Shown here: positions 37,694-45,678 of the stretch, one piece after another
Numbering within the stretch: position 1 is the first letter of the stretch
How the letters are laid out: every line of letters starts with the position of its first letter
Notes under the pieces: model-generated
What the model was told of the DNA's origin: nothing
The model's database searches: none
The model's input: only the letters and a program-made list of their open reading frames with translations
Position numbers and translations under genes: made by a program
NCBI GenBank assembly: GCA_963736355.1
Contig: CAVTOO010000008.1
Coordinates: forward strand, 124,001 to 188,000
DNA: 64,000 nt
DNA from: CAVTOO01 sp963736355
GTDB taxonomy: Bacteria > Pseudomonadota > Alphaproteobacteria > Rhizobiales > Xanthobacteraceae
Direction of reading: 5' to 3'

Positions 37694-38437
37694 ATGCCAC
37701 CCGATCTCGCCCAGGACCCGTCTTCGACCCGCCGCGAACCCTTGTCGCAGCGGCTCTATCGTGAAATCGGCGACCGTATCGGCCGTGGCGAATTTTCCGT
37801 CGGCGCCAAGCTTCCGACCGAGAAACAACTCGGCCTGTCCTATGGCGTCAGCCGCGCCGTGGTGCGCGAGGCCATCTCAAGCCTGAAAGCAGACGGCGTC
37901 GTGCGTGCCCAGCAAGGCATCGGTGTGTTCGTGCTTGGTGCGCGCTCGGTGCCTTATCCGGTCACGCGGCCGAAATTCGAAAGCCTGAAAGAGGCAATCG
38001 ATCTTCTGGAACTGCGCACCTGCGTTGAGTGCGAGGCGGCAGCGCTCGCCGCGACACGGCGCACGCCGGAACAACTCGAACTCGCCATGGAGGCGATCGA
38101 GGGCATGGACAAGGCGGTGAGCGCGGGCGGCAGCGCCACTGACTGGGACACGAAATTTCACCGCGCCATTGCCGCCATGACCAGCAATCCGCAGTTTCAG
38201 ATTCTGTTCGATATGTTTGGTGAGCAGTTGCTGCCGCGCACGCGGTTCGGCGTCAGCATCGACGATGCGGAGGCGATGCGGGCCTATCTGGCGCGCGTCA
38301 ATGTCGAGCATCGCGCCATTCAGACCGCGATCTCGCGGCGCGATCCGGAGACCGCCCGCGCCGCGATGCGCATGCATCTGTCGAATGTGCAGGGCCGTCT
38401 GCGCGCGGCCTTCGCCGCAAGCGGCGATCGCGTCTGA
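37694..38437 (+). CDS. FadR-subfamily GntR transcriptional regulator
   Basis: This 247-residue protein has an N-terminal winged helix (PLSQRLYREIGDRIGRGEF, GAKLPTEKQLGLSYGVSRAV) and a C-terminal FCD ligand domain (about residues 95-235; metal-type residues around DWDTKFHRAIAAMTSNPQF and VEHRAIQTAI). Such regulators bind sugar acids or other carboxylates and repress the adjacent operon. It is divergent from kdgD, with three operator-like dyads in between, so control of sugar-acid breakdown is likely. Confidence 0.88.
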   Translation: MPPDLAQDPSSTRREPLSQRLYREIGDRIGRGEFSVGAKLPTEKQLGLSYGVSRAVVREAISSLKADGVVRAQQGIGVFVLGARSVPYPVTRPKFESLKEAIDLLELRTCVECEAAALAATRRTPEQLELAMEAIEGMDKAVSAGGSATDWDTKFHRAIAAMTSNPQFQILFDMFGEQLLPRTRFGVSIDDAEAMRAYLARVNVEHRAIQTAISRRDPETARAAMRMHLSNVQGRLRAAFAASGDRV

Positions 38438-38472
38438 GGTCGCAGCTCGACTGGCATCCTTCGTACATTGTT

Positions 38473-39717
38473 TTATAGTTTCGCTTCGGCCGTGGCCTGC
38501 CGAAGCATGCGCTGCATGGTTGCTTCGATGACGTGATTGACACTCTCGATCTCCTTGAGCCCGTCGGCGATGACGTTCTGAAATGCATCGAGATCGTTGA
38601 TCAATTCGCCCACGCTATCTCTGGACGTTGCAAGCCGCGACCCCTCCATCTTTCCCATGACGCGGGTGACTTCGAGACTTGAGGCGAGGCGTTTCATCTC
38701 GATGCAGCCCTCGCGGAACTGGTCGGTCTGCTGGGCGATGGAGCGCAGTCCCTGCAAGGCCTTGTCCTGGTAGGCTTTCTGCTGATCCTCTAGCAACTGC
38801 ATTTCCTGTTCATGCGAGGCGTCGGGTGAGGAGGCCTCGGTGCGAAAAACCTCCACGACCTCGTGCTGCAGCCGTGCCGTGCAGAACAGAAACTGTCCGG
38901 CATTGATGGTTCGCAGGACCTGCCGCGCCGAGGCCACGAAACGGCCCATGCCGCTTTGGATCTCCGACGAAATCGCCTCGTAGTTCGCGGAGATGACGCC
39001 GATGGTGGAGCCGCTTTCGCCGAGCTGGGTCGCGCGGATGCCGAGATTGAGCGGCACATACTGGTTTTTCTCGTAAGCGTCGAAAATCCGCCCGGCATGG
39101 TCGAGCAGCGTCTTCGCCGCTGTGACGAGCCCGTCGAAACTGGCGATCATGGGGTCGGGCTCGCGCTGCAATTGTTTGTCGCGCGCGGCCATCTCGTTGC
39201 TGAGCGCCGCCGCCATGAAGGCTGCGTAATCCTCGAAGCCGAGTTCCGCTAGCCGCTTGAGCAGCAGCGCGCCGGAGTCCTTCGGGCTCATGCGCGTCGG
39301 CGCCGACGCGGCGACGAGCGTCTTGTATTCCTCGGCGACGAGCGGCAGCAGCGCGCTCGGCTTCAGCCGCACGGAGAGGTATCCGCCGTCGATCGGCGTG
39401 ACGATCGCGAACACCCAGTAATAGCGTCCATCCTTGGCGCGGTTTTTGACATAGGCGCCGATCGGCTCGCCGCCGCCGATGGTCTCCCACAGCAACCAGA
39501 ACACCGCGCGTGGCATGTCGGGGTGGCGGATAATGTTATGCGGTTTGCCGATCAGCTCATCCCAGTCAAACAGGCTGATGCGCTGGAAGACGCTGTTGCC
39601 GGCAAGGATGATGCCGCGCTTGTCGGTTCGTGAGAAAAACAGCTCGTCGAATTGGAAGGGGACGTCTTGATTGATGGTCGGCTGGGCTCGTCGCTTTTCA
39701 GTCGATTCCGCATCCAT
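38473..39717 (-). CDS. Aer-like PAS domain protein without a recognisable MCP signalling tip
   Basis: The N-terminal PAS domain (about residues 18-110) has the Aer-type motif HNIIRHPDMPRAVFWLLWET and VKNRAKDGRYYWVFA, which in Aer binds FAD and senses redox. The rest is a long helical region (EIQSGMGRFVASARQVLRTI, LLEDQQKAYQDKALQGL) with no membrane helix and no conserved MCP hairpin. It is thus probably a soluble sensor of redox or energy state, perhaps coupled to a chemosensory array. ATG 39717 is preferred (AGGGA 6 bases upstream) over the TTG at 39723. 414 residues. Confidence 0.75.
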   Translation of the reverse strand: MDAESTEKRRAQPTINQDVPFQFDELFFSRTDKRGIILAGNSVFQRISLFDWDELIGKPHNIIRHPDMPRAVFWLLWETIGGGEPIGAYVKNRAKDGRYYWVFAIVTPIDGGYLSVRLKPSALLPLVAEEYKTLVAASAPTRMSPKDSGALLLKRLAELGFEDYAAFMAAALSNEMAARDKQLQREPDPMIASFDGLVTAAKTLLDHAGRIFDAYEKNQYVPLNLGIRATQLGESGSTIGVISANYEAISSEIQSGMGRFVASARQVLRTINAGQFLFCTARLQHEVVEVFRTEASSPDASHEQEMQLLEDQQKAYQDKALQGLRSIAQQTDQFREGCIEMKRLASSLEVTRVMGKMEGSRLATSRDSVGELINDLDAFQNVIADGLKEIESVNHVIEATMQRMLRQATAEAKL

Positions 39718-39853
39718 GGGCAATCCCTATTGAGCGAATCCGCAAGAAGCAATAGCGCCACGCCAACATGCAGATTCGCTCGCCATTTTGACTTGCGTCA
39801 AAGCGGCCGGGACGGATGTCATAACCCAGGTTAGGATCGTGAACGCGCGCGTT

Positions 39854-40876
39854 CTACCGCACCGGTGGGGCGTATTGCAGCCCGCCCTGCGTCCACAGCG
39901 CGTTGATGCCGCGCGGGATGCCGAGGCGCGAGGGTGAGCCGACATTGCGTTCGAACATCTCGCCGTAATTGCCGACCTTGCCGACGATCCGCACCGCCCA
40001 GTCCTTGGTCAGGCCAAGCTGTTCGCCGAGATTGCCCTCCGCGCCGGTGAAGCGGCGCACATCGGGCTTGTCGGATTTCAGCGCGGCCTCGATGGACGTT
40101 GAACCGATGCCCAGCTCTTCCGCCGTCACCATGGCGTAGTGCACCCATTTGACGATGTTGAGCCACTGGTCGTCGCCGGCGCGCACCGCGGGTGCCAGCG
40201 GCTCCTTGGAGATGATATCGGGCAGGATCACATGATCCGCCGCCGCCGGCAGTTTCGCGCGCTCGGCGTAAAGCTGCGAGGCATCGGAGGTCAGCGCATC
40301 GCAGCGCGCAGCCTGGTAAGCGGCCAGGCTGTCGGCGGGCGAACCCGACGTCACCGCGCGATACTCCATCTTGTTGGCGCGGAAAAAGTCAGCGAGGTTC
40401 GGCTCGGTGGTGGTGCCCGTCTGCACGCAGACGCTCTTGCCGCCGAGTTCGAGCGCCGTGTCGATGTTCAGCGCGCGCTTCACCAGAAAGCTCTGGCCGT
40501 CATAATAGGTGACGGGGCCGAACATCAGCCCGAGCGAGGCTTCGCGCGACAGCGTCCAGGTCGAGTTGCGCGCCAGCACGTCGATGGTGCCCGCCTTCAG
40601 GGCGTCGAAGCGATTCTGCGCCGACAGCGGCGTGAATTTCACCTTTGTCGGGTCGTTGAAGATCGCCGCCGCAAGCGCGCGGCAGAAATCGACATCGAGG
40701 CCGGACCATTTGCCGCTCGCGTCCTGGGCCGAGAAACCCTCGATCCCCTGGCTGACGCCGCAGAGCAATTCGCCGCGCGCCTGCACGGCCTTCAGCGTCT
40801 GCGCCGAAGCGGCAGGGATGAAGGCGAGCGTTGCCAGTGCGATACCGGTCGCGAACAGCGTTGTGCAAGCACGCAT
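39854..40876 (-). CDS. aapJ: General L-amino acid ABC transporter substrate-binding protein (AapJ-like)
   Basis: This 340-residue periplasmic protein has a signal peptide (cleavage near ASAQT). DVDFCRALAAAIFNDPTKVK, LARNSTWTLSREASLG, PVTYYDGQSFLV, CVQTGTTTEPNLADFF and the C-terminal tail GINALWTQGG...YAPPVR match AapJ/BztA. The permease and ATPase genes (aapQMP) are not adjacent, so this is an orphan paralogue. GGAGG precedes ATG 40876 by 7 bases. The L,D-transpeptidase gene ends 2 bases upstream, so the two may be cotranscribed. Confidence 0.88.
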   Translation of the reverse strand: MRACTTLFATGIALATLAFIPAASAQTLKAVQARGELLCGVSQGIEGFSAQDASGKWSGLDVDFCRALAAAIFNDPTKVKFTPLSAQNRFDALKAGTIDVLARNSTWTLSREASLGLMFGPVTYYDGQSFLVKRALNIDTALELGGKSVCVQTGTTTEPNLADFFRANKMEYRAVTSGSPADSLAAYQAARCDALTSDASQLYAERAKLPAAADHVILPDIISKEPLAPAVRAGDDQWLNIVKWVHYAMVTAEELGIGSTSIEAALKSDKPDVRRFTGAEGNLGEQLGLTKDWAVRIVGKVGNYGEMFERNVGSPSRLGIPRGINALWTQGGLQYAPPVR

Positions 40877-40878
40877 GA

Positions 40879-41478
40879 TCAAACCTCCGGCTGGTGGCGC
40901 ACGATCACCTTCGCGCCGACTTGCACACGTTCATAGAGATCGATGACTTCCTTGTTGGTCAGGCGGAAGCAGCCTGACGACACGGCCGAGCCGATGGTCT
41001 GCGGCTGGTTGGTGCCGTGGATGCGGTACACGGTGCCGCCGATATAAAGAGCGCGTGCGCCCATCGGGTTGCCGGGGCCGCCGGACATGAAGCGCGGCAA
41101 ATATGGCTGGCGCTGGATCATCTCGTCGGGCGGCGTCCAGTCCGGCCATTCGGATTTGCGGACGATCTTCTTCAGCCCGCCCCACTGAAAACCGTCGCGG
41201 CCGACGCCGATGCCGTAGCGGATCGCGCGGTTGTTACCCTGCACGACGTAGAGAAAGCGCTCCGCGGTGTGGACGACCACCGTGCCGGGCACCTCATTGC
41301 TGCGGAAGAATACCGCCTGGCGCTGATACATCGCCGGCAATTGTTCTTCGTCCTCGGTCGGCACGTAGCCCGGCTGATCGCCGAGATCTTCCTGGCTCTG
41401 GGGACGCATCTGCGCATCCGCGGGCATGACGAAACTTGCGAGCAAAACAGCGAGCGCGGCGGTGACGGCGCGGTTCAT
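40879..41478 (-). CDS. L,D-transpeptidase (YkuD family)
   Basis: The 199-residue protein has a signal peptide (MNRAVTAALAVLLASFVMPADA) and one YkuD domain. The catalytic stretch is seen as IHGTNQPQTIGSAVSSGCFR (His, then Ser-x-Gly-Cys-x-Arg). It forms 3-3 cross-links in peptidoglycan or attaches outer-membrane proteins; Rhizobiales rely heavily on such enzymes for polar growth. I used ATG 41478 because the signal peptide starts there; the frame extends upstream to 41613 without a good start. Confidence 0.92.
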   Translation of the reverse strand: MNRAVTAALAVLLASFVMPADAQMRPQSQEDLGDQPGYVPTEDEEQLPAMYQRQAVFFRSNEVPGTVVVHTAERFLYVVQGNNRAIRYGIGVGRDGFQWGGLKKIVRKSEWPDWTPPDEMIQRQPYLPRFMSGGPGNPMGARALYIGGTVYRIHGTNQPQTIGSAVSSGCFRLTNKEVIDLYERVQVGAKVIVRHQPEV

Positions 41479-41631
41479 GCGAGAGACTCCACCTTGAGGA
41501 CAAGCGCGGCATCGCGCCGGCCATTCGTCTGAAATATGGGCCAGAATAGCGGGGAACGATATGGGATCAAAGGACAGGCTCGCATGGCGCGGGTGTGGCG
41601 CGTTTTGCGACAACTTTGGGTTGATTTTGCC

Positions 41632-42564
41632 TTATTCCGCGGGAGCTGCGGCTGCGTTGCTGCGCACCCGCCGGCGCGGGCGCAGTTTGCGGCGCAGCCA
41701 CAATGTCAGTCCGGTGCCGAGCAATCCCAGCAGGACGACCGAGACGATGAGGTTGAGGATCGATCCGAGCGGCCCGCCCCAGTTTCCTTCATGCAGGAGA
41801 CGGGTCCAGTTGCGCGGCAGCGGTTCGATGCCACGCGTTGTCACGGCGAACGCGCGCAACTCGCCGCCATCGTAGACGCGCGCCATCAGTCGTCCGCCGC
41901 GCGCGCGGATCGAGGTCAATCCGGCGATATCGTATTGTGCGCCGACAGCACGAACGGCATTGATCATGCTGACGCGCCCTCCGGGCTCCGAACGCGGCGC
42001 AGGCGTGCTCAGCGTGATGCCCATGACGATAGCCAGTCCCGTCAGCGGACTGAGGATCAGGAGCGGCAGCGTCAGCCACGCCGATACGTTGTGCCATCCC
42101 GCCAGAGTGTTGCGCAGGCGCGGCCAGCCCATGGCGATGCCCAGCGTGATGATCACGAGCATCGCCACCGTCGATGCCGTGACCAGCCCGCGCAATTGCA
42201 GTAGCAGTGTTTCGTGCATGCGCCGCGCTGTCAGGAAAACGTCCGACCAGTAAAAACTTCTTTCCTCGGTCATCTCCTCGCCGGTGCGCAAATCGATTTC
42301 GATCTCGCCATCCGGTCCAACGCCCCGCAGCGTCAGGCTATGCTCGTAGGTGTTGATCGTCAGCGCAGTGGCCTGCGATTGCGGATCGAAGCGCTCGAGA
42401 TATCCGGCCACCTGCGCCGTGGTCATCGGCTTCGGCGGCGACAGTTGCTGCGCGAGGGGCTCGAACGACAGGACAAGGCCGGTGCCGATCACGGCAAGGA
42501 GCGGCAGAGCGAAGACAAACGTGATCCAGCGGTGAAATCGCAGCAGATAGGGCTTGAGCATCAT
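41632..42564 (-). CDS. PepSY-associated membrane protein
   Basis: This 310-residue protein has four membrane helices in the PepSY_TM pattern: RFHRWITFVFALPLLAVIGT at the start, the conserved RRMHETLLL at about residue 110-125, GWHNVSAWLTLPLLILSPLTG, and LLHEGNWGG before the last helix. Members are often linked to iron-siderophore reduction (PiuB/FhuF-type roles) but the function here is not shown by context. The C-terminus is rich in Arg. Start ATG at 42564 or the next codon. Confidence 0.8.
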   Translation of the reverse strand: MMLKPYLLRFHRWITFVFALPLLAVIGTGLVLSFEPLAQQLSPPKPMTTAQVAGYLERFDPQSQATALTINTYEHSLTLRGVGPDGEIEIDLRTGEEMTEERSFYWSDVFLTARRMHETLLLQLRGLVTASTVAMLVIITLGIAMGWPRLRNTLAGWHNVSAWLTLPLLILSPLTGLAIVMGITLSTPAPRSEPGGRVSMINAVRAVGAQYDIAGLTSIRARGGRLMARVYDGGELRAFAVTTRGIEPLPRNWTRLLHEGNWGGPLGSILNLIVSVVLLGLLGTGLTLWLRRKLRPRRRVRSNAAAAPAE

Positions 42565-42787
42565 GGCGACGGCTCGCTTTCAGGTTGCGAAACCGACGCA
42601 TGGGCGCAATTGGCCGTCAAGCGGGTGGCGTCAACCTTGCCAAGATTTAATGCGACGGTCGGGCGTCGCCGCGGGGCCGCAGCGAGTATGCGCACTGACG
42701 CCATTGTGTGCGGTCAAGGCAAGAATTGCATTGTATTGCCATTCGACTTCTCGCCATCTCTAAGGCACTGCCCACGGAGAGATTATC

Positions 42788-43300
42788 GTGACTATCAAGC
42801 CGCGCCTGCCCGCTCCATCCCTCGTCTTCAATCTCATCGATGACACGATCTGGCGTCTCGGTGCCGTCAGTCCTGATTCTTTCGACATGATCGTTGTCTA
42901 TCGAGGTCTGCATTGCCCGCTATGCAAGGCTTATCTCGGCGAGATCGAAGCAAAACTGGGCGAGTTTTCACGTCGCGGCGTGTCCGTGGTCGCCGTCAGC
43001 GCGGACACGCGCCAGCGCGCCCTTCAGGCCAAGGCGGAATGGAATCTCGATAACCTTCGCATCGGCTACGGCCTGTCGTTGCCGAGCGCCCGCGAATGGG
43101 AATTGTTCGTCTCGCGCGCGATCCGCGACGGCGAACCGCCCGAGTTCGTCGAGCCCGGCCTGTTTCTCGTCAAACCCGACGGGACGCTGTTCTATGCCTC
43201 TCGCAACAGTGCGCCGTGGGGTCGCCCGTCCCTCGATCAAGTGTTGCGCGGCATCGATCTTGCGATCGAACGCAAGTCGCCGGCACGCGGCGAGGCGTGA
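42788..43300 (+). CDS. AhpC/TSA-family redoxin
   Basis: This 170-residue thioredoxin-fold protein has the active-site region VVYRGLHCPLCKAYLGEI, with Cys-x-x-Cys rather than the usual peroxiredoxin Thr-x-x-Cys. Later VVAVSADTRQRA and GLFLVKPDGTLFYAS fit the family. It may be a peroxidase or disulfide reductase in the cytoplasm, as there is no signal peptide. The GTG at 42788 is the start. It is followed after 5 bases by the FG-GAP gene. Confidence 0.8.
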   Translation: MTIKPRLPAPSLVFNLIDDTIWRLGAVSPDSFDMIVVYRGLHCPLCKAYLGEIEAKLGEFSRRGVSVVAVSADTRQRALQAKAEWNLDNLRIGYGLSLPSAREWELFVSRAIRDGEPPEFVEPGLFLVKPDGTLFYASRNSAPWGRPSLDQVLRGIDLAIERKSPARGEA

Positions 43301-43305
43301 GGAGC

Positions 43306-44274
43306 ATGTCGCGGACGCCGCAGCTTGCTCTGCTGTTGCTGCTGTCGACCTGTGCGCTTGCGCGAGCCGAGTGGAGGGCGGAGATCGTGCCGGCGCCGGG
43401 ACGGATCGAGGCCGTGGAGGTGCGCGGTATCGACGTCCGCATCGGGATCGGCAAGACATGGTACCGCATCGTCGGCGATTCCTTGCGGCTTGAGCCTGCC
43501 GACGCACTGTCGCGTCCTGTTATTCCGCCGGGCGGGCTGGCGGATTCACGCGTCGCTGTTGGTACGGGCGCTATCGCGCGGGCCTGGCTTGCCGGGCCGA
43601 CGGATCGTTATCGTCACGGCGTGCTGGGCGATGCCATTGAGGCCGGCAGCCTGATCATTGTGCGCTCCGACGGAAGTCGTCAGACGCTGCGCCTCGGAGC
43701 CGATGCCGTATTTGAGGATCTTGAGCCGCGCATCGCATCCATCGGCGGCGCTGACAGGGTTGTCGTCGTGAAGTCCTATCTCGACCACGGTTCGGCCTTG
43801 GCAGTGATCGATGCGAACAAGGCAGAGATCGTTGCCGAGACGCCGCCTGTCGGTCGCGCCAATGCCTGGCTCAATCCCGCCGGCATCGCCGATTTCGACG
43901 GCGACGGCGCAACCGATATTGCCATTGTGCGCCAGCCCCATGTCGTCGGCCGGCTGGAGGTGTGGTCGTGGCGCGAGGGCGGCCTGAAGAAGTCCGCCGA
44001 GCTGTCGGATGTGTCGAACCATGTCATTGGCTCGCGCGTCCTCGGCATGAGTTCTACGGCTGATTTCGACGGGGATGGCCGCGCCGATCTCGCCGTGCCG
44101 TCCTTTGATCGGCGTGCGCTGCGTCTGATCGGTTTTGCCCCGCAGCCGCGCGATATCGCCCGTGTCGCACTGCCCGCACGCATCGTCACCAATATCGGTG
44201 TTGCGCGCGTCGGCGGACGCCCGATGCTCGTCATGGGCCTTGAGAACGGCGCGCTGGCGCTGGTCCGAAACTAG
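43306..44274 (+). CDS. Secreted FG-GAP/VCBS repeat protein
   Basis: This 322-residue protein has a signal peptide (MSRTPQLALLLLLSTCALAR) and at least two FG-GAP-type calcium loops, IADFDGDGATDIAIV and TADFDGDGRADLAVP, which build beta-propeller blades. It is likely periplasmic or surface-bound. GGAG lies directly before ATG 43306, and the redoxin gene ends 5 bases earlier, so the two genes are one transcript. Its stop codon is part of the first CTAGTGT hairpin. Confidence 0.78.
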   Translation: MSRTPQLALLLLLSTCALARAEWRAEIVPAPGRIEAVEVRGIDVRIGIGKTWYRIVGDSLRLEPADALSRPVIPPGGLADSRVAVGTGAIARAWLAGPTDRYRHGVLGDAIEAGSLIIVRSDGSRQTLRLGADAVFEDLEPRIASIGGADRVVVVKSYLDHGSALAVIDANKAEIVAETPPVGRANAWLNPAGIADFDGDGATDIAIVRQPHVVGRLEVWSWREGGLKKSAELSDVSNHVIGSRVLGMSSTADFDGDGRADLAVPSFDRRALRLIGFAPQPRDIARVALPARIVTNIGVARVGGRPMLVMGLENGALALVRN

Positions 44275-44346
44275 TGTCCCGATTCCGAAGTTCGCATGCC
44301 ATTGCAGCAACCTCTATTGCGAACTTCGGAATCCAAGGGACACTAG
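44271..44346. repeat. CTAGTGTCCC long inverted repeat
   Basis: A 76-base near-perfect inverted repeat with ends CTAGTGTCCC and GGGACACTAG and inner arms GATTCCGAAGTTCGC / GCGAACTTCGGAATC. It could fold into a long hairpin. Similar elements recur in Bradyrhizobium-like genomes. It carries the stop codon of the FG-GAP gene. Confidence 0.8.
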
Positions 44347-44359
44347 CAAGTCTATGAAG

Positions 44360-44437
44360 CTAGTGTGGTTTAGGTTCAGAAGTTCGCTCGACGAACCCGC
44401 GGAGGCACTGGAGCGAACTTTTGAACCACCACACTAG
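44360..44437. repeat. CTAGTGTGGT long inverted repeat
   Basis: A second 78-base inverted repeat starts 13 bases after the first, with ends CTAGTGTGGT and ACCACACTAG and inner arms GTTCAGAAGTTCGCTC / GAGCGAACTTTTGAAC. It shares the CTAGTGT end and the AAGTTCGC arm with the first, so they are diverged copies of the same element type. Confidence 0.8.
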
Positions 44438-44594
44438 GACGGCGTCCGATTTTTCTTTTTTCGATGGTTGAAATACCGAATTTCGCTCGGTTTTCCGCGT
44501 TCGCCCACGCAGCACGCAGCATTGTCGCTCGCCGACCGCGTCGCTAACAATCGCGCCTTCTCGACAGATCCGGCCGACAACGGGAGACCATAAA

Positions 44595-45533
44595 ATGGAT
44601 TTGAAGGTTTACGGTGTGCATTACGTGATGGAGCTCGCCCCGTTGCTGCTGGCGGTTGATCAGATGACCGGCGGCAAGGAGACCGTGCACCACGGCAACA
44701 TCGCCCATCTCGTCAAGGCACCGGCGTCGATGAGCCCGGCGGCTGCCGCGATCAAGAACGAAGCGGCGCAGAAGCTGGTCGACGAGGACACCAATGTCGA
44801 GGTCGATGTTGTGACCAATGCCGAGACGCAGGCGCTGCGCTTCTCGGTCGATAATCCCAATCTGCGCATCCTGTTCAACGTCACCGAGGGTCTTTATCGC
44901 CTGGTTGCGCGCCGCTCTGCCGGCATCAACTCGCTGAAGGACTTCAAGGGCAAGAAGGTCGGGACTTTCCCGCGCACCTCGTCGGCGTTCTATCTCGTCA
45001 AGGAACTCGCCACCGTCGGCCTGAAGGAAAGCGACGTCACCATCGTTCCGCTCGCCCCGGTCATGGAAATCTCCCGTGCGCTGGTCGACAAGGAAGTCGA
45101 CGCCATCGCCATCTGGGAGCCGGCCGCGCAGGATGCCGTCGATCGTCTCGGTGACGACGCGATCGAGTTCCGGACCAAGGGTCTCTATCGCGAGGTGTTC
45201 AACCTCCACACCACGGCCGAGAAGCTCGCCGATCCGGTCAAGCGCAAGCAGATCGTCGAATTCTCGCGCAAGATCATCGAGTGCTCGAAGCAACTGCGTG
45301 AAAACCCCGAGCCGGTGTTCCCGCTGATGGCCAAGGTCTCCGGCTACGACATCGACCTGCTGCGCCGCGCCTGGCCGCATCACAATTTCACGCCCAGCAT
45401 GCCCAAGGATCTGCTCGACGTGCTGGTCGAGGAAGACGTCTGGGTCGCGACCGAGAATGGCCGCAAGCCGCGCACGCGCGAACAGCTTGCCACGCTCATC
45501 GACGACAGCGTATGGAAAGAGGCCAATGCGTGA
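44595..45533 (+). CDS. NMT1/THI5-like (NitT/TauT-type) substrate-binding protein without a signal peptide
   Basis: The 312-residue protein has the two-lobed binding fold of SsuA/ThiY-like proteins: VTNAETQALRFSVDNPNLRI, LYRLVARRSAGINSLKDFKG, KVGTFPRTSSAFYLVKELA and VDAIAIWEPAAQDAV. Unlike most members it begins at the mature domain (MDLKVYGVHYVMELAPLLLA) with no signal peptide. No permease or ATPase lies nearby. It could be a cytoplasmic ligand-binding protein, or the start may be mis-sequenced. CGGGAG precedes the ATG by 8 bases. Ligand unknown. Confidence 0.75.
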   Translation: MDLKVYGVHYVMELAPLLLAVDQMTGGKETVHHGNIAHLVKAPASMSPAAAAIKNEAAQKLVDEDTNVEVDVVTNAETQALRFSVDNPNLRILFNVTEGLYRLVARRSAGINSLKDFKGKKVGTFPRTSSAFYLVKELATVGLKESDVTIVPLAPVMEISRALVDKEVDAIAIWEPAAQDAVDRLGDDAIEFRTKGLYREVFNLHTTAEKLADPVKRKQIVEFSRKIIECSKQLRENPEPVFPLMAKVSGYDIDLLRRAWPHHNFTPSMPKDLLDVLVEEDVWVATENGRKPRTREQLATLIDDSVWKEANA

Positions 45534-45572
45534 TCCTGAAAACCGGCAACCGGTTTTCGGACAAGACCACGC
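45528..45572. repeat. Intergenic palindromic repeat, copy 3 (diverged)
   Basis: This 45-base element overlaps the stop codon of the binding-protein gene. It shares the CCGGTTTTCGGACAAGA part with the copies at 20,309 and 22,654, but its arms are changed (GCGTGATC and GACCACGC). Confidence 0.7.
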
Positions 45573-45620
45573 CACGACACAGCGACTCCATCGCGTAACA
45601 ACGCTCAGAGGGATCGCTTA

Positions 45621-45660
45621 GGAAACGGCCCGCCTTGGGGGAGGCGGGCCGTTTCTGTTT
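45621..45660 (+). terminator. Rho-independent terminator between convergent genes
   Basis: A perfect 12-bp stem, AAACGGCCCGCC / GGCGGGCCGTTT (45623-45654), with an 8-base loop, is followed by CTGTTT. On the other strand the A-run before the stem (GGAAA) gives TTTCC, so it may also stop the leftward MFS transcript. Confidence 0.85.
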
Positions 45661-45678
45661 CCAGACTTTTCCGGAGCA

